A stretch of DNA of 64,000 nucleotides from JAFGGT01 sp036733165 (GTDB taxonomy: Archaea > Methanobacteriota_B > Thermococci > Methanofastidiosales > NM3). The position numbers and the translations under genes are program-made. The notes beneath the pieces are model-generated. The model made no database searches. It was not told where the DNA came from and saw nothing but the letters and a program-made list of their open reading frames with translations. This document shows positions 1 through 9,139 of this stretch, piece by piece (within the stretch, counting starts at the first letter, position 1; every line of letters begins with the position of its first letter). The stretch is from NCBI GenBank assembly GCA_036733165.1, contig DAINBB010000001.1:1-64000 (forward strand), read 5' to 3'.

Positions 1-612
1 GGGCGGATATTTCTTCCTGTAGGGCCTCGGTTCCCTCACAGGCCATGAATGGTACATCTTTAGCTTCTTCTCGCCGGACAGGGTCTTCACGGTGGCGATG
101 AAGTCCTCGATGTCATATTCTCCCTCCGCCGCTATCTCGAGAAGCTCGCCCGAGACACCGGGTGGCACAAGGATCTTGTGGACCACCATGTCAGACTCGG
201 GCACCTCGCCGAGTATCTCGCCTCCGCCCAGGAAGGTCCCAGCCTTCATGGTGGGTTTGAACTTCCAGGACTTTTTAGGCAGTTCATCCACTTGTATCCC
301 CCTTTCGATGAAGTTGCCCTGTGCCTTCATTATATCGGCCAGCGGACGCTGGATCCCGTCATAAATGTTCTTAATGAGTCCAGGCCCCAGCTTGACAGAC
401 AGCGGAGAACCTGTGGCAATGACCTTTTCTCCCACCTTAAGACCTGCAGTTTCCTCATAGACCTGCATTGTGGCCTTGTCTTCCACGAGCTCTATTATCT
501 CGCCTATCAGATTGTTTTCACCGACACGGACCACTTCATACATCTTTGCCCCCCGCATGTTCTCGGCCACAACGACAGGACCAGATATCTTGACTATATT
601 ACCTTCGATCAA
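1..612 (-). CDS. atpA: A-type ATP synthase subunit A, N-terminal part (runs off left edge)
   Basis: Catalytic A subunit of the membrane A1AO ATP synthase; about 204 N-terminal residues are visible and the gene continues past the left edge. The frame is open from a TTG start at 612, with a GAGGTG ribosome site about 8 nt upstream; GTG at 621 is an alternative. Visible are the N-terminal barrel (GNIVKISGPVVVAENM) and the segment MYHSWPVREPRP that precedes the nucleotide-binding domain in this family. The P-loop itself lies outside the window. It is the last visible gene of the H-I-K-E-C-F-A operon and follows atpF by a few bases. Confidence 0.95.
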   Translation of the reverse strand, partial: MIEGNIVKISGPVVVAENMRGAKMYEVVRVGENNLIGEIIELVEDKATMQVYEETAGLKVGEKVIATGSPLSVKLGPGLIKNIYDGIQRPLADIMKAQGNFIERGIQVDELPKKSWKFKPTMKAGTFLGGGEILGEVPESDMVVHKILVPPGVSGELLEIAAEGEYDIEDFIATVKTLSGEKKLKMYHSWPVREPRPYRKKYPP

Positions 613-622
613 TAAATCCACC

Positions 623-934
623 TCAAATGCTAACACCTACAGCTTTCTTTATCAATTCCTCAAATGGATCTTCTTCGGGAGCCCCATGTTTGTCTGGAAC
701 CTCGATTATAACAGGAACTATCTTCTTGGTCTGGTTGAACTTGTTTATCTGTTCACGGATGAGCCCTGCCATAGGGGAAGATATCACCAACAGGCCAATC
801 TCCTTGTCCGACGTGGCCCTGACAAAGGCTTCCCTAACAGCGGATGTCTCATCGCATACCTCATAAAGGTCCTTGACCCCTATCAGGCCAAACCCCGTGA
901 TCATGTCAGAACCGCCGATGACCGCTATTCTCAT
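623..934 (-). CDS. atpF: A-type ATP synthase subunit F
   Basis: Small central-stalk subunit of the A1 sector, 103 residues, the usual size. It begins MRIAVIGGSDMITGFGLIG, the typical Rossmann-like start in which the GF.L.G segment is diagnostic, and has the middle motif LLVISSPMAGLIRE. In the family it binds subunit D and helps couple rotation to catalysis. It sits between atpC and atpA with almost no spacing, so it is translated from the same message. Confidence 0.95.
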   Translation of the reverse strand: MRIAVIGGSDMITGFGLIGVKDLYEVCDETSAVREAFVRATSDKEIGLLVISSPMAGLIREQINKFNQTKKIVPVIIEVPDKHGAPEEDPFEELIKKAVGVSI

Positions 935-936
935 TC

Positions 937-2037
937 CTACACCCCTATGTACCTCTTTATCTTCTCAGGTTCTATACCTTCGTATATCCCTATTATTATG
1001 GCCTTCAGCTTTCTGACCTCTGATTGCTTCTGGGCAAGGAACCCGATTATGGGGCCAACGCCCAAGGGATTCAGTATCGAGATGTCCTTTCCCTTCTGCA
1101 CCACCATGTCCTGCAGTGCCTGCTCGATGATCGCGAGATTCTTCTGTTTCTCGAACTCGGTCATGTTATCCTCGAAGACCTTGGCGTATCTCGTCCTTGC
1201 AAGAATGCTCAGGACCACCCCTATCTCCTCCGAGGACGCTATGCCCTTGAGGTCTTCCAAGGGGACGCTGTATGTCACAGGCAGGAAGTTACCAGGTATG
1301 TCCCCGATCTCCTCCATGGAGTTGAGCCTGAGCGCGGCAAGTATGTTGGTAATATCGATGATCATGCCGTAGTATTCCTTCAGGAGCTGTATATTGTCAT
1401 CCCTGCTGTGTTCAAGGAACTTCCAAAGGGACTCGTAGTAGTAGCTGAGAAGCTCGTTTTCTATTACGACAAGTTCCTCGTCCTGGACATTGTTGAGAAC
1501 ATGCTCGAACTCTGGGGTAAGGGACATCACCACCTCGTCGACCGACTTGGACTTGGACATCTGTTCCCTCTGCGAATCTGTAAAGGTGCCTATTCCGATG
1601 AGATAGTCATTCGGGTCCTTTTTCGCATCGAGACACCTGAGCGTCCTTATGATGTTCTCGATGTCCCATCTCTTGAGAAGCACTTCGAATATCGGATTTA
1701 CAGAGTCCGGCGTTATGTGATATACCTCATCATAGACCGCGGCCAAGTGATTGTTCAGGGCGCGCTCTATGTCGGTGACCTTGTATCCCTCGCCCACGAA
1801 CTTGTTGAGGTAATCCACATACTCAGTCTCCTTGAGCATGTTCACGATCTCCTCCAAGCTCCTTGATTCAGCCAGTTCTCCAAAGGTCCCGTTCGAGATG
1901 ATCTTGCCCTGTTTGGCCATGATCCTGGCGTTGGGGTATGCGAATGGGGATATCTGGCGTACAATCCCCGCTGTCTTGGTCATTATTATCAGGAGGACCA
2001 ATCCGATTGGTATCATCAAAAGATAGAACTCGCTCAT
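937..2037 (-). CDS. atpC: A-type ATP synthase subunit C
   Basis: Subunit C (V-type subunit d homologue), the socket linking the central stalk to the membrane c-ring. About 366 residues, nearly all helical, ending KLKAIIIGIYEGIEPEKIKRY, a typical C-terminal segment. I place the start at ATG 2037 (MSEFYLLMIPIG) because AGGTG lies 6 nt upstream; an in-frame GTG at 2046 would add three residues. The gene directly follows atpE, whose TAG stop overlaps this ribosome-site region. The N-terminal hydrophobic stretch is common in euryarchaeal homologues. Confidence 0.93.
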   Translation of the reverse strand: MSEFYLLMIPIGLVLLIIMTKTAGIVRQISPFAYPNARIMAKQGKIISNGTFGELAESRSLEEIVNMLKETEYVDYLNKFVGEGYKVTDIERALNNHLAAVYDEVYHITPDSVNPIFEVLLKRWDIENIIRTLRCLDAKKDPNDYLIGIGTFTDSQREQMSKSKSVDEVVMSLTPEFEHVLNNVQDEELVVIENELLSYYYESLWKFLEHSRDDNIQLLKEYYGMIIDITNILAALRLNSMEEIGDIPGNFLPVTYSVPLEDLKGIASSEEIGVVLSILARTRYAKVFEDNMTEFEKQKNLAIIEQALQDMVVQKGKDISILNPLGVGPIIGFLAQKQSEVRKLKAIIIGIYEGIEPEKIKRYIGV

Positions 2038-2046
2038 CAAGAACAC

Positions 2047-2694
2047 CTAAAACATCATATCTGCAAGTTGCTTTCTGACCTCACGTTTCCTTCTCTCAAG
2101 CCTCGTGACAAAGGAGTTGTCCACGACGACGCCCTTCTCGGATATCGCCATCGCCCCGCTTATGCCCGCGTCGACAAGTTCCAGCTTGGTCTTCACGCCC
2201 GTTGTCTTTGTAATATCCTTCTCGATCGCTGACTTGTCCTTCTTGAGCGCCTCGATCCCAGAGCAATTTGACCTTATGGTCAGATTTCCGCCCCCAAGGG
2301 ATACGCAAGCCTCGACGGTGATCATTTTCATGACCTCCGGGAAGTTCGGTATCTTGCTGGGGTCCTGTAGCCTTGATTTGGTCTCTTCCAAGATTGCAGA
2401 AAGCTCCATCTCCTTGGCCTCCAGTATCTTCCTCCTGGTATCCAGACGCGCCTGTGAAAGTATTCTGCTTCTGTCGGTCGCGGCCTCTTGCCTGCCCTTC
2501 TTGAGCATCTCCTCCCTCATCTCATTGGCCTCTTTCATCGCGGCAGAGGTTACTTCCTCCACCTGTTTCTCGGCATAGGACAGTATGTCCTTCGCCTCGG
2601 CCTCGGCATCTGAGAGGATCTTGTCGATGATCTTCTTCTTACCGTCTTCGGATGCCTTCTCAAGACCTGTGATATTACTGCCTTCTGCGACCAT
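2047..2694 (-). CDS. atpE: A-type ATP synthase subunit E (peripheral stalk)
   Basis: Peripheral-stalk subunit E, 215 residues. Residues from about 18 to 110 form a long charged coiled coil (ILSDAEAEAKDILSYAEKQ and similar heptads). The C-terminal globular domain carries VDAGISGAMAISEKGVVVDNS, close to the family signature for the head that contacts the A and B subunits. It pairs with subunit H, encoded at the start of the operon, to form the stator. Spacing to atpK upstream and atpC downstream is minimal. Confidence 0.94.
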   Translation of the reverse strand: MVAEGSNITGLEKASEDGKKKIIDKILSDAEAEAKDILSYAEKQVEEVTSAAMKEANEMREEMLKKGRQEAATDRSRILSQARLDTRRKILEAKEMELSAILEETKSRLQDPSKIPNFPEVMKMITVEACVSLGGGNLTIRSNCSGIEALKKDKSAIEKDITKTTGVKTKLELVDAGISGAMAISEKGVVVDNSFVTRLERRKREVRKQLADMMF

Positions 2695-2710
2695 TACCTA
2701 GCGCCACCCA

Positions 2711-3178
2711 TCATGCTATTCCAAACAATATCATCATTATCGCGACTGCAAGGCCGAACACCGCAGCTATCTCTGACATCGCTCCAAAGACTATGTTCTG
2801 TGTCAGGAGCGAATTGTCCTTGGCCACTGCGCCTATACCTCCGGCACATGTTATGCCCTGGCCAATGGCCGAAAGCCCTGCGAGACCTATGGCCAGGCCT
2901 GCGCCTATTGCCACGTAACCCGCCGTCTGGGAGATGTCGGCGGCCTCCCCACCGATAATGCCTGTAAAGTACATTATCAGAAATGCGACTATAAGACCAT
3001 AGATACACTGCGTCTGTGGCAAAAGCTCCAGCAAAAGGGAGTTTTTAAAATTGTTCTTATCCTCAGCCACAGAACCTGCAGCAGCTGCCCCTGCTATCCC
3101 TATGCCAAGACCCGAGCCAACTGCGGCGACACCTATCGCCAATCCGGCCCCAATCATTGCCAATGATACTCCGTCCAT
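2711..3178 (-). CDS. atpK: A-type ATP synthase proteolipid (c/K subunit, duplicated hairpin)
   Basis: Membrane rotor subunit, 155 residues with four predicted membrane helices in two hairpins. Each hairpin has a carboxylate, E51 in ELLPQTQCIY and E136 in AMSEIAAVFG. L53, T56, Q57, Y60, Q107 and E136 occupy the positions that bind Na+ in the Enterococcus hirae NtpK ring (L61, T64, Q65, Y68, Q110, E139), with the same 29-residue spacing from Q107 to E136. By that precedent the enzyme would be sodium-coupled; this is inference from ligand conservation. Glycine-rich helices (GAGLAIG) are typical of c-rings. Confidence 0.95.
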   Translation of the reverse strand: MDGVSLAMIGAGLAIGVAAVGSGLGIGIAGAAAAGSVAEDKNNFKNSLLLELLPQTQCIYGLIVAFLIMYFTGIIGGEAADISQTAGYVAIGAGLAIGLAGLSAIGQGITCAGGIGAVAKDNSLLTQNIVFGAMSEIAAVFGLAVAIMMILFGIA

Positions 3179-3182
3179 TTAT

Positions 3183-5141
3183 TCACCTCTTATCCTTAAC
3201 ATATCTTGTATAAGTTCTCTCGAACCTCAAAGGCTCGAATTTCTTGCCTTCAGCATTGTAAAAATAACTGAAAAACTCCACATAGTGCAACCTAAGGGAA
3301 TGTACGAATCCACCTAAGCCGTTTATGGCAAGGTTGAACACATGCCCACCGATGAACACTACGACAGCAAATATTATACCTATCTGCAGACCGGCTATCT
3401 TCATGTTCCATGCCATCTGGGAGAATAGATTCATCACCATACCTATACCGGCTGTGGAGAGCGCCATCGCGAGCAACCTGGCATAGGAGAGCCAGTTCCC
3501 CATGAATCCAGGAAAACTCATGAAAGCCGTTATTATGCCGGTAGGGCCATTTCTGAGTCCATTCACGACTATTATTGCCAACGAAAGCGCTATTGGTCCG
3601 CCAGCAAGGGCGATCATCGTTGACGTTGATACACCGACCACCATGCTAACGGCAGCACAGACGACCCCAATAATCAGTAGCAGCCACGATACGTTCTCAA
3701 CTATGCCCTCCCGCATGTTGCCGTTGTGCATCCTCTGGTAGAAACCAAGGATGTTCGCTATGCCAAGATGCAACAGGCCGACGGCCAATGAAAATATGAG
3801 TATCTCCATGGCGCCATAGAGCGGGTCGGCAATGAACGGGAGATTCGCATTCAGGTAATTCTTTCCATTCACAAAGTCTCCGAAATAGCTGCCAAAGGCG
3901 ATCCCAGCAACCGCCGTCGCTATTCCTCCATAAAAAAGTATGAGGCCAAAGTCCCTCATGGTGCCACTCTTGACGTTCTTTACAAGGAACAGCCCTATCA
4001 GCGTTATGATCACGCCATAGACGAAATCCGTCATCATTATGCCAAAGAACGCCGTGAAGAATATCGCGAAGAACTTGGTCGCGTCGATCTCATTGTACCG
4101 TGGCAGGCCATAAAGTTCTGTCAGGACCTCAAACGGTCTGAAGAACCCCTTGTTGCTAAGAAGCGTGCCAGGTTCCCTGTCCGGTTCCTTCAGCTTGAGG
4201 ACCACGGCGTCATGTGCCATTACCACATCGACCACCTGTTTTTCCCTCTTCACTGGATAATGGCCCTCGACGGCTATAACGTTCTTCGTCGCGGCCATGT
4301 TCTTGAACGCGGCGGCCTTCTCAGACTCTATCTCAAGCAGTTCCTTCAGAGTGCGCAACTCGTGTTCCCTCTCATCGGCTATCTTAAGTATCTCGGAGAT
4401 GTTTGACTCCCTCTCGGATAGAAGGTCCTCCTTCTCCTTTCTAAGGATGTCAATGACCTCCCTCGGTTTGCCTTGCAGCTCAGGGACATCTCTCCTCTTT
4501 ATGGAGTGTGTGGAAAATATCAGATCAAGGCTTCTTTCCTTTTCCTTGAATGTGGTTATGAATATCATATCCTTCCAAAAGTCCACCCGGCAGAATCCAT
4601 CGGTTGCGTCAACAACGGCCTTTCTGATGGACTCGTTGTCCGGCCCCGTGAGCTTGCCGATGAGCTTAAGGGTCCTCTCTGTGGACTGCAACACATTGAG
4701 GTCGATGTCAAGGTCGGAGAGCTCCTCTAGAAAATCAATCTTTTCCTCCAGGTCATCGGCCTTCTCCTCTATATCAGCGATCTCGTGCTCCAGGCCCTTC
4801 AATTTGGGATCAAGGTCGGCTATGACCTTGTCAGCGTCGCTCACAAGGTCTCCGGCACATTGGAGACATACCTCTGTCTTGGCTATCTCCTGGCCCCGTA
4901 GGGCTTCCATAAACGTGAGTTTGTCTTTGGGGGCATAGTTACCTAAAAAGTTCAGCATCCTGTCTATCTGTATGGACTTCGACAGGCATTCCTTTGTTGC
5001 GGAGGGAACCTCATACCTGCCGGTCATCTCGGACTCTATTATCTCTATGCATTCCAGATCATAGAGGTCCTGTACCAAAAGGTCCTTCTCATCCTTGAGC
5101 ACCAGAAGCTCGAGTTTTTTCATGCGAGCGGGAAAGATCAT
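3183..5141 (-). CDS. atpI: A-type ATP synthase subunit I (stator a-subunit)
   Basis: Membrane stator subunit, 652 residues, normal length. Residues 1 to about 340 are soluble and coiled-coil rich and carry the docking sites for the E/H stalks; the start MIFPARMKKLELL is typical. The rest has seven to eight membrane helices, including SYARLLAMALS, which holds the conserved arginine facing the c-ring carboxylates. The ATG start overlaps the end of atpH by four bases, so translation is probably coupled. Confidence 0.95.
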   Translation of the reverse strand: MIFPARMKKLELLVLKDEKDLLVQDLYDLECIEIIESEMTGRYEVPSATKECLSKSIQIDRMLNFLGNYAPKDKLTFMEALRGQEIAKTEVCLQCAGDLVSDADKVIADLDPKLKGLEHEIADIEEKADDLEEKIDFLEELSDLDIDLNVLQSTERTLKLIGKLTGPDNESIRKAVVDATDGFCRVDFWKDMIFITTFKEKERSLDLIFSTHSIKRRDVPELQGKPREVIDILRKEKEDLLSERESNISEILKIADEREHELRTLKELLEIESEKAAAFKNMAATKNVIAVEGHYPVKREKQVVDVVMAHDAVVLKLKEPDREPGTLLSNKGFFRPFEVLTELYGLPRYNEIDATKFFAIFFTAFFGIMMTDFVYGVIITLIGLFLVKNVKSGTMRDFGLILFYGGIATAVAGIAFGSYFGDFVNGKNYLNANLPFIADPLYGAMEILIFSLAVGLLHLGIANILGFYQRMHNGNMREGIVENVSWLLLIIGVVCAAVSMVVGVSTSTMIALAGGPIALSLAIIVVNGLRNGPTGIITAFMSFPGFMGNWLSYARLLAMALSTAGIGMVMNLFSQMAWNMKIAGLQIGIIFAVVVFIGGHVFNLAINGLGGFVHSLRLHYVEFFSYFYNAEGKKFEPLRFERTYTRYVKDKR

Positions 5142-5446
5142 CTTATCACGCTCGAAATTGCTGTCTCGACCCCCCTGGAAAAATTAACCTTTGATGCCTT
5201 TCTAAGGGACTCTAGATCGTTCTCGCCATCATGGACTATCTTCTGAGCCTCCTCATTCGCTTCCTTGATAGAGAATTCTTTTATTTTCTTGATTTCCTCT
5301 ATGGTCTTTGACCTTGTTGAAGAGACGATGTCATCCCTTCTTAAATCGGCATCCTCTAGTATCCTTTTCATGTCAGATTTTGCTTTTTCCACAATACGAT
5401 CGGCGCTGTCCTCCGCTTCCTTGATTTCCAAAAGAGATTCTAACAA
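5138..5446 (-). CDS. atpH: A-type ATP synthase subunit H (peripheral stalk)
   Basis: First gene of the ATP synthase operon. About 102 residues, almost entirely a charged coiled coil (EIKEAEDSADRIVEKAKSDM), as expected for the H subunit that pairs with E to form the peripheral stalk. I choose TTG at 5446 as the start because a GGGGGGAG ribosome site lies 5 nt upstream and the family begins at this point; the frame stays open upstream to a GTG at 5479. Low sequence conservation makes identification depend partly on operon position. Confidence 0.88.
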   Translation of the reverse strand: MLESLLEIKEAEDSADRIVEKAKSDMKRILEDADLRRDDIVSSTRSKTIEEIKKIKEFSIKEANEEAQKIVHDGENDLESLRKASKVNFSRGVETAISSVIR

Positions 5447-5492
5447 TAGCTCTCCCCCCAAATTGGTAGTATAAACCACTTACAATGGAAAA

Positions 5493-5500
5493 AATATAAA
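5493..5500 (-). promoter_or_regulatory. TATA box of the ATP synthase operon
   Basis: On the minus strand this reads TTTATATT, preceded by a purine-rich stretch. It lies about 47 nt upstream of the atpH TTG start, which leaves room for transcription to begin near 5472 and a leader carrying the ribosome site. No other TATA-like element lies between the operon genes. Confidence 0.55.
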
Positions 5501-5675
5501 CTTTTCCCTACATTCTATTATAAAAAAATACTACATTATTGAATATTATTTTACAATTTGATAAAAATGATAAAGATTGATTTACGATTTTGAAATAAAA
5601 AGGAATATTCTTAAATAAGAATTATATAAAAACGCTCCAAGACGTTCAAAATTGGAGCAACTGTACCTTCTTCGC

Positions 5676-6692
5676 TCAGGCGAGGGGGTTTACCTTCCTC
5701 CTATTTATTTCCCAGTGGGAGATTCCAAGGCTTAGAGCGCCCATCAACGAGGGGATCCAGAAGGATATGAATCTGTCAATTATCGTGACCCCAACGGCTA
5801 TGGAAGGATCGATTCCAAACCCGGAGAACAAGATGATCATCGCGCCCTCCGTGGTCCCGAAACCACCCGGCGAGAAGGGGATCATTCCCATGAAGGTGGA
5901 GACAACTGCGACCACGGCCAGAACCGTAAAGGAGACCGAGACGCCAAAAGCCAAGAAGACCAGATAGGTCCTCAGTATCCAAAACGCCCATATCGCCATT
6001 GACAGGAGGGACGATACCACTAACATCTTCCTGTCCTTTATGAAATCCCTTATGGTGTCATTGAATAGCCTGAGCTTGTCATCAACCAGGTGTTCGTACT
6101 TGGAGGCCTTTCCAGGCGAAAATCTTTCAACAAGATTCATGAAAAACTTCACTATCCTTTTGCCCTGGTCAACATTGTAAACGATGTACATAACGGCCCC
6201 CACGATCCCTGTCAGGAAGACTATGGCTATGGTCAATGTTACAAGCACCATTCCAGGAGGGTCCCAAAAGAACAGGATGTTGAATATTCCAAGATAACCC
6301 AAGAGAATGTAGGGCATGGTGTCGAATATCCTATCGGACAGGACGGTAGCGAAGGAGCTACTGTTGTCTATGCCGGTCAGTTTTGCCAGAAGGTAGGCCC
6401 TAAGGGGTTCACCCCCACCCTTTCCCATGGGTGTCACGTTGTTGACGAAAGCGCCCGACAGAAGGGATAGGAACAGCGGCCCTGAGGGCACATTGGGTTC
6501 CACGCAGTTGATTATGTTGCGCCACCTCATCCCACCGACATAGATCGACGCCAGAGAGGCAACTGTAGCGAATATCACAAACGAGCTCTCCGCGCTTTGG
6601 AGGGCGTTCCATGCCTCGCTGAATCCCACCTTCCTGACAAGTAGGAAAAGGATCAGCAAGCCGATTGAAAACGTTACAGCCGTCTTGGTCAT
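5676..6692 (-). CDS. UPF0104 / LPG-synthase-TM-like flippase family membrane protein
   Basis: Integral membrane protein of about 338 residues with roughly eight helices, of the UPF0104 family (related to the membrane half of lysylphosphatidylglycerol synthase). Family marks include RAYLLAKLTG, the DRIFDTMPY segment and FSPGGFGTTEGAMI near the C terminus. Family members are proposed lipid or polyprenol-linked sugar translocases; the substrate here is unknown. I place the start at ATG 6692, just after the stop of the AI-2E gene at 6694, so the two genes are co-transcribed. A paralogue lies at 61587-62645. Confidence 0.85.
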   Translation of the reverse strand: MTKTAVTFSIGLLILFLLVRKVGFSEAWNALQSAESSFVIFATVASLASIYVGGMRWRNIINCVEPNVPSGPLFLSLLSGAFVNNVTPMGKGGGEPLRAYLLAKLTGIDNSSSFATVLSDRIFDTMPYILLGYLGIFNILFFWDPPGMVLVTLTIAIVFLTGIVGAVMYIVYNVDQGKRIVKFFMNLVERFSPGKASKYEHLVDDKLRLFNDTIRDFIKDRKMLVVSSLLSMAIWAFWILRTYLVFLAFGVSVSFTVLAVVAVVSTFMGMIPFSPGGFGTTEGAMIILFSGFGIDPSIAVGVTIIDRFISFWIPSLMGALSLGISHWEINRRKVNPLA

Positions 6693-6693
6693 T

Positions 6694-7806
6694 CTACTTT
6701 TGGTTATCACGAGAAAACACTCCTTTGACAAAGTTCACTAGGGTGTCTTTGTAGCCAAATTTAATCTCCTGATATGGTTCATTATAAAAATATATCCTAA
6801 GTACTACAAATAATATGCCTAATATCATGGGCCCGACGATGACGCCTATGGCCCCAAAGGCGAAAAGTCCCCCTATCGCCCCTGCAAGTATGATGAGGGG
6901 ATGGATGTTGGCGGCGTCGCCGGAAATCCTAGGCCTTATGTACATCTCCGGTATGAGGGATATGAATACATACGTCGTTGCAAGCACCACCAATGCATAC
7001 TGATATTGGCCCTGGTATATGTACCAAAGGAACAGCGTCACCTGTATCATCCAGGGACCTATGATAGGTATGAAGTCTATCATGCCAGTGAATATCCCAA
7101 GGAGAAGGGCGTGGGGCAACCCTAACAGATAATACACTATTACAGATATGATGCCAGTGAAAATGGCCTTGAAGAGATATCCTATGATCACTGCCTGGAA
7201 GATGATATCTATGCTCCTTATCAGCTGCGTGAACTTATCCCTGAAGTTCACCGGTGCCAGTATGCACATCTTGTCGATGATCCTTTGGCTGTCCCTGAGA
7301 AAGTAGAAGGACATGACAAGGCTCAGCAGAAGCTTGAACAGCAATACCGGTATGCCCAATGTCAGGTTGAGGGCGTAGTCGTAGAGGACACCCCCCAGTT
7401 CGGTCGCCTTGGCCTGTATCGTGTCTATCGTGGACTGGCTCAGCGTATCGAAGTCTATGAAGAACATCACCCTCTCGGTGATGTATTCCATAAGTTCGTC
7501 CGCGTTTGTTATCGATTCGCCTATGATGAGGGAGATGTCAGACTTCTGGAATGTCGACACCAGTTCGTTCAGGGTATACAGGCCTATGAACGTGAGGGGT
7601 ATTATCATAAAGAACATGGAGATGAACACCGAAACGCCCTTGTTGGAGACCTTCCTGTTGATGGAGTCGTGCATGGGGCGTATCAGGTAGGTGATGACTA
7701 TCGCCATGACGAAGGCATCTATTATTGGCGATATGGTTTTTATGCCAAAATAAATCAATATCACGAAGGCAACTATGGCAGCGATCTCGGTGAGTCTTTT
7801 CTCCAA
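6694..7806 (-). CDS. AI-2E family transporter (PerM/YdiK-like)
   Basis: Membrane protein of 370 residues with about eight helices, AI-2E family: an N-terminal helix pair, a central loop of mostly charged residues, then the conserved block LLGIFTGMIDFIPIIGPW and GAIGVIVGPMILG. Members act as exporters or Na+/H+ antiporters; the substrate cannot be read from sequence. The start is TTG at 7806, with GGTGATAAG immediately upstream. It follows TFB by 25 bases on the same strand. Confidence 0.88.
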   Translation of the reverse strand: MEKRLTEIAAIVAFVILIYFGIKTISPIIDAFVMAIVITYLIRPMHDSINRKVSNKGVSVFISMFFMIIPLTFIGLYTLNELVSTFQKSDISLIIGESITNADELMEYITERVMFFIDFDTLSQSTIDTIQAKATELGGVLYDYALNLTLGIPVLLFKLLLSLVMSFYFLRDSQRIIDKMCILAPVNFRDKFTQLIRSIDIIFQAVIIGYLFKAIFTGIISVIVYYLLGLPHALLLGIFTGMIDFIPIIGPWMIQVTLFLWYIYQGQYQYALVVLATTYVFISLIPEMYIRPRISGDAANIHPLIILAGAIGGLFAFGAIGVIVGPMILGILFVVLRIYFYNEPYQEIKFGYKDTLVNFVKGVFSRDNQK

Positions 7807-7831
7807 CTTATCACCATGTGGTCATTGAGGG

Positions 7832-8760
7832 TCATACATCGACATTGAGCCCCAACTTCTCTTGAAGCTCCTTATATCTGTTCCTTACGGTGACCTCTGT
7901 CACCTTGGCAACCTCAGAGACCTCTCTCTGGGTCCTTCTCTCTCCCTTCTCGATAGAAGCGATATATAAAGCTGCTGCAGCTACGCCCATCGGTCCCCTT
8001 CCGGAAGTGAGACCAAGCTTTATCGCTTCCTCCAATATCTCGATGGCCCTGGACTGCACAGATGTGGACAGGCCGAGCTCTGAGGCGAATCTCGGCATGT
8101 AATCAACGGGATTGGTGGGATTGATCTTCAGATTCAGCTCCTTGGTGATGAATCTATAACTTCTACCGATCTCCTTCTTGTCCACCCTCGCGTGTTCCGC
8201 TATCTCGTCCAAGGTCCTCGGCACGCCCCTCATACGGCAGGCGCCGTATAGGCATGCCGCGGTGACGGACTCTATGGACCTGCCTCTGATAAGATTCTCC
8301 TCCACCGCCTTCCTGTATGTGACAGCGGCCTGTTCCCTTATGCTCCTGGGCAATGAGAGATGAGAGGATATCCTATCAAGTTCCGCCATGGCGAATGCAA
8401 GATTCCTTTCGGCAGCGTCAGATACACGGATCCTTCTCTGCCACTTTCTCAATCGGTAGATCTGTGCCCTGTTGGTCGGCGAGATGTCCCTTCCATGGAC
8501 ATCCTTGTTCCTCCAGTCTATTATAGTAGATAGGCCCTTGTCATGGATAGTGAACGTCATGGGCGCCCCGGTCCTGCCCCTCTTGTCCCTCTGATCGTTG
8601 TCGAAGGCCCTCCACTCGGGGCCCATGTCATAGAACTTGTCCTTGAGGACCAGGCCACAGGATGTGCATATAAGTTCCCCCTGTCAAAATCGCGAACAAG
8701 TTTGAGGCTACCACATTCGGGACAAGCCTTCTTAATCTGTTCCTCTTGTTCGGGCAACAT
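7832..8760 (-). CDS. tfb: Transcription initiation factor TFB (frameshifted in this sequence)
   Basis: Archaeal TFIIB homologue, recruiting RNA polymerase to TATA-TBP. It starts at ATG 8760 with KKACPECGSLKLVRDFDRG, the first zinc pair. The frame then breaks at a run of five Gs (plus-strand C run 8677-8681). In the next frame the protein continues ELICTSCGLVLKDKFYDMGPEW, the second zinc pair, followed by the B-reader region and two cyclin repeats (for example AAAALYIAS near the end) to the stop at 7832. One extra G restores an intact protein of about 309 residues. I see either a sequencing or assembly error or a genuine single-base deletion. Confidence 0.93.
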
Positions 8761-8761
8761 A

Positions 8762-8983
8762 TCACCTCAAATACAGCACGGTTTCACAAAAATCGTCATC
8801 TGAGAAAAGTATGACCTTGACAAATGGATCGTCAACAGGCCCAAACACATCTACAACCCTGCCAACCTCTTTCATGTTTCTATCTATCACAACCTTACCC
8901 ATCGTGTTGGCAGAAATCTTTTTTCCCCGCACGACAACGGTCCTCCCAGAAACGTTGATAACCTCACCTAATCTAGAAACCAT
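8762..8983 (-). CDS. gar1: H/ACA RNP component Gar1
   Basis: Small beta-barrel protein of 73 residues, the minimal archaeal Gar1, which binds the Cbf5 pseudouridine synthase in H/ACA guide RNPs. Marks are the opening RLGEVINVSG and VGRVVDVFGPVDDPFVKV, the typical GPV-containing core. Gar1 immediately upstream of tfb is a common euryarchaeal arrangement, and only a single base separates the two here. Confidence 0.9.
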   Translation of the reverse strand: MVSRLGEVINVSGRTVVVRGKKISANTMGKVVIDRNMKEVGRVVDVFGPVDDPFVKVILFSDDDFCETVLYLR

Positions 8984-9139
8984 AATCTAACAGTTATCTC
9001 TAGATGTCTTTAAGTAATTTTCGTAAAGTTTATATATAAGAAAATCAATTTATACATAATAATGTTTATTAAAATACGATATATTTTTAAAGAATCCCTC
9101 TTTGATATAAAATCACTTAATATTTCGGAGGACAATTAG
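8984..9139. promoter_or_regulatory. AT-rich divergent promoter region between gar1-tfb and the DUF211 gene
   Basis: This 156-base stretch holds the start regions of two divergent units. Plus-strand TATA-like elements occur near 9029-9036 (tttatata) and 9080-9088 (atatattttt). A clear GGAGG ribosome site sits at 9127-9131, upstream of the TTG start at 9140. I see no gene in it. Confidence 0.4.

Noticed and set aside
1024..1866. Long plus-strand open frame (280 codons) opposite atpC
   Set aside because: It is antisense to a clear ATP synthase gene, has no family similarity and no ribosome site, and its composition follows the codon structure of atpC.
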